NCBI GenBank assembly: GCA_937891445.1
Contig: CALAFV010000589.1
Location: forward strand, 1 to 7,202
Reading direction: 5' to 3'
DNA length: 7,202 nucleotides
Origin: an uncultured Phycisphaerales bacterium
GTDB lineage: Bacteria; Planctomycetota; Phycisphaerae; Phycisphaerales; UBA1924
This document shows, one piece after another, positions 5,096 through 7,202 of the stretch; the stretch's first letter is position 1; every line of letters begins with the position of its first letter. Under the pieces are notes generated by a model that saw only the letters and a list, made by a program, of their open reading frames with translations, had not been told where the DNA came from and made no database searches. Both the position numbers and the translations under genes were made by a program.

Positions 5096-7202
5096 GTGCG
5101 AATCTGCGTCGTCTGCCGCGAAGGCGCGTGCTCGGAAGGGGAGGGAAGCCGGCGATGGGCATGGGAGTGCTGCGCCGCGCTTGCCGGGGCGGGCCATGAG
5201 GTGCACCTGCTCGCCGCTGAGGGGAACACGGGGGGCGCTCCCGACGGCGTCACGCCGCACGCGGTGGACCTCGGCGGGCCAGCGGCGATCCCGGGCGCCT
5301 ACCCGACGAACGGGATGCGGCACGCCATGGGCGTGTACGCCACACTGCTGGGCCTGCACGAGCGCTCGCGGCTGGACCTGGTCATCTTCTCGCTGCGCGA
5401 CGGCGAGGGGTACTTCGCGCTGCGCGGCAAGCGGATGCTCGGGCAGTTCGCCGGGGCGGTGATGGCCGTGTGGGCATCCACGCCGTCGGTGGACCTGCGC
5501 ACGGCGAACATGGACTCGCGGTTCGACGGGGAGGCGGTCTTCGCGGACCACATGGAACTGGCGTGCCTTCGCGAGGCGGACCTGCTGCTGGCGGCGACCG
5601 GCGCGGTGCTCGACCTTGTGCGGGAGCGCATTGAGTCCGATCCCGCGTGGCCGCTGCCGCGCCGAGCCGTTGTTGGCCTCGGGCGGACGCCGCGGAAGAA
5701 CGATGCGGCAACGCCGCCTGCGGCGGGGCCGGCGACCGTTGTTGTCCCGGGTCCCCTGGAGTGGCGTCGCGGAATCGCGGACTTCGCCGTCGCCGCCCAC
5801 CGCCTTTCGGCGCAGCGGCCGGGCGTCAGGTTCCGCCTTGTCGGCGAGGATACCGACACGGCGCCGATCGGCCGCTCCGCGCGGGCCCTGCTCGCCTCGC
5901 GCTACGGCGTTGGCGAGGATGGGCCCGTGGCCTTCGGCGACGCGACGCCGACGGTCGTCTGCATCCCCGGCGCGGGCATCGAGCCGGAATGGGCGATGAT
6001 CGACGCGCTGGCGGCGGGCGTGCCCGTGGCCGCGGCGGCGACGGAGGCGATGCGCGGGGCGTTCGATGTGCCGGGAGCATTCTGGGCCGCGCCCGGCGAC
6101 GCGGACTCGCTGGCCGATGCGATCGCGAGGGCTCTTGACGCCGGCAGCCCGGGTCCGGCCTCGTTCGACCCCGCCGCGTTCGCCGGGCGCATCATCGCTG
6201 CCGCCGAGCAGGCGAGGACAGAGGAGGGTGACACGCCATCGGCCGCGGTATCCGGCGGCATCGCCGACCTCTCGGTCATCGTGCCCGTCTACAACCTCGG
6301 CGCGTACGTGCGGCGAACGCTCGCTTCGATCGATAGCCAGACGCTCCGCCCACGCGAGGTCATCATCGTTGACGATGGCTCGCCCGACGAGGAAACGGCG
6401 CGGGTCCTCGCGGAACTGGAGGCCGAGGGCCGGCGTGTGATCCGCAAGGCCAACGGCGGCGTCGGCTCGGCCCGCAACGCCGGTCTCCGTGCCGCCTCCG
6501 GACGCTGGGTCTGCTTCATCGACGCCGACGACCTGCTGCACCCGACGTACTTCGAGAAACTCGTCGGCGTGCTGGAGCGCAACGACCGCCTGACGTACGC
6601 CAGCGCCCTGGTGCGGTGCTTCGAGGGGGACAACCCGGCGGAGGCGACCGCCGGGTGGGTGCCGCTGGGGATGGCGGGCTTCGATCGCGATCTGGTGCTG
6701 CACATGAACGTGGGCGGCATCGCGGGCTCCGTCTTTGATCGCCGCGCGGTGCTGGAAGTCGGCGGGTATGACGAGGTGACGCCGTCGTACGAGGACTGGG
6801 ACCTGTGGTGCAAACTGGCCCGCGCCGGGGTGAGGGGCGCGGTGGTGCCGGAGTTCCTGTTCTACTACCGCGTGCGCGAGGGCTCGAAGTACCGCACGCA
6901 GGGCCTGACGCGGCACCTGCACCTCAAGAGTTACATCATCGCGCGCCACGCCGACGCCCTGGCCTCCAGCCGCACACTGCGCCTGCAACTGGGCGAGGCG
7001 GAGGCCGCGGCCCGCGAGGCGCGGCACCTGCGTGAGCGCCTGGAGGCCGCCGAGGCCGCGGCGCGCGAAGCGCAGGCGTCGCGCGACGACCTGGCGGTCC
7101 GCACCGCCGCGGCCGAGACGAGCGTCGGTGAGGCGTGGGCCAACGCGGGCAAACTCGAGGAGCACCTGAAGCACGCCAACGCGCTGCTCGCCGCGGCCGA
7201 GG
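5096..7202 (+). CDS. GT4-like/GT2-like fusion glycosyltransferase with degenerate GT4 half and coiled-coil tail, cut by the window edge
   Basis: Starts with GTG; 702 codons are visible and the frame is open at the right edge. It is a paralogue of the preceding gene: MRHAMGVYATLLGLH (74-88) and GEGYFALRGKRMLGQF (103-118) match that protein's corresponding segments. The GT4-like half (1-375) looks worn: GPLEWRRG (219-226) replaces GRTQHIKG, losing the Arg and changing Lys to Arg, and the EX7E glutamates become I295 and D303. The GT2-like half (390-610) is intact: SVIVPVYN (393-400), VDDGSPD (425-431), DADD (476-479) and YEDWDLW (565-571). From about 625 the chain is Ala/Glu/Arg-rich with AEAAAREA twice (635-642 and 652-659), probably a coiled coil. 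The first half probably no longer transfers sugar, or uses a changed mechanism; the second half is probably an active inverting transferase. The N-terminus is oddly rich in Cys (residues 4, 7, 12, 25, 26). It lies 116 nt after the first glycosyltransferase and is probably co-transcribed with it. Confidence 0.9.
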   Translation, partial: MRICVVCREGACSEGEGSRRWAWECCAALAGAGHEVHLLAAEGNTGGAPDGVTPHAVDLGGPAAIPGAYPTNGMRHAMGVYATLLGLHERSRLDLVIFSLRDGEGYFALRGKRMLGQFAGAVMAVWASTPSVDLRTANMDSRFDGEAVFADHMELACLREADLLLAATGAVLDLVRERIESDPAWPLPRRAVVGLGRTPRKNDAATPPAAGPATVVVPGPLEWRRGIADFAVAAHRLSAQRPGVRFRLVGEDTDTAPIGRSARALLASRYGVGEDGPVAFGDATPTVVCIPGAGIEPEWAMIDALAAGVPVAAAATEAMRGAFDVPGAFWAAPGDADSLADAIARALDAGSPGPASFDPAAFAGRIIAAAEQARTEEGDTPSAAVSGGIADLSVIVPVYNLGAYVRRTLASIDSQTLRPREVIIVDDGSPDEETARVLAELEAEGRRVIRKANGGVGSARNAGLRAASGRWVCFIDADDLLHPTYFEKLVGVLERNDRLTYASALVRCFEGDNPAEATAGWVPLGMAGFDRDLVLHMNVGGIAGSVFDRRAVLEVGGYDEVTPSYEDWDLWCKLARAGVRGAVVPEFLFYYRVREGSKYRTQGLTRHLHLKSYIIARHADALASSRTLRLQLGEAEAAAREARHLRERLEAAEAAAREAQASRDDLAVRTAAAETSVGEAWANAGKLEEHLKHANALLAAAE

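Noticed and set aside
5087..7174. A 695-codon open frame on the minus strand opposite the second glycosyltransferase
   Set aside because: Same Arg/Gly/Ala-biased composition, no motifs, and it mirrors a convincing gene on the other strand. Its counterpart opposite the first paralogue arises from the same codon bias, not from shared function.
1..7202. CRISPR arrays, tRNA or rRNA genes, insertion sequences
   Set aside because: No regular short direct repeats, no tRNA-like cloverleaf or rRNA sequence, and no transposase or terminal inverted repeats were seen on either strand.

Overview
The window is about 7.2 kb of very GC-rich bacterial DNA. By eye it is close to 70% GC, with G or C at most third codon positions, which also produces long meaningless ORFs opposite the real genes. 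It holds four coding regions in a divergent arrangement. None of them is a housekeeping gene; all look like parts of a cell-surface glycan or glycoconjugate biosynthesis locus. The host is not identifiable with confidence. High GC and large fused glycosyltransferases would fit a planctomycete-like or similar Gram-negative bacterium, but this is only a guess.

Left side, minus strand (1-2164): a protein with two fused SAM-dependent methyltransferase domains (start 2164, stop at 800) is followed by a phosphoribosyltransferase-HAD phosphatase fusion. The second gene starts with GTG at 803, and its start overlaps the methyltransferase stop in a GTGA junction, so the two are very probably translationally coupled. 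The second gene runs off the left edge with 267 codons visible, and both of its catalytic domains can be read.

Middle (2165-2528): a 364-bp divergent intergenic region. It has two imperfect GC hairpins on the methyltransferase side and one small AT-richer patch, but no convincing sigma-70 promoter.

Right side, plus strand (2529-7202): two successive, paralogous two-domain glycosyltransferases, each an N-terminal GT-B fold (GT4-like) domain joined to a C-terminal GT-A fold (GT2-like) domain. The first (816 aa) keeps the expected catalytic signatures in both halves. The second (GTG start at 5096, 702 codons visible, runs off the right edge) keeps an intact GT2 half, but its GT4 half has lost the Arg/Lys phosphate-binding pair and the EX7E motif. 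It also ends in an Ala/Glu/Arg-rich coiled-coil-like tail.

How they may work together (inference): the glycosyltransferases would build an oligosaccharide or polysaccharide, and the methyltransferases would modify sugars or ends of the chain. The PRTase-HAD fusion could transfer a phosphoribosyl group from PRPP and then remove its 5-phosphate, giving a ribosylated product. Capsule enzymes that pair PRPP-dependent transfer with a HAD phosphatase provide a precedent. The most interesting points are this PRTase-HAD/methyltransferase pair and the apparently decayed GT4 domain of the second glycosyltransferase.
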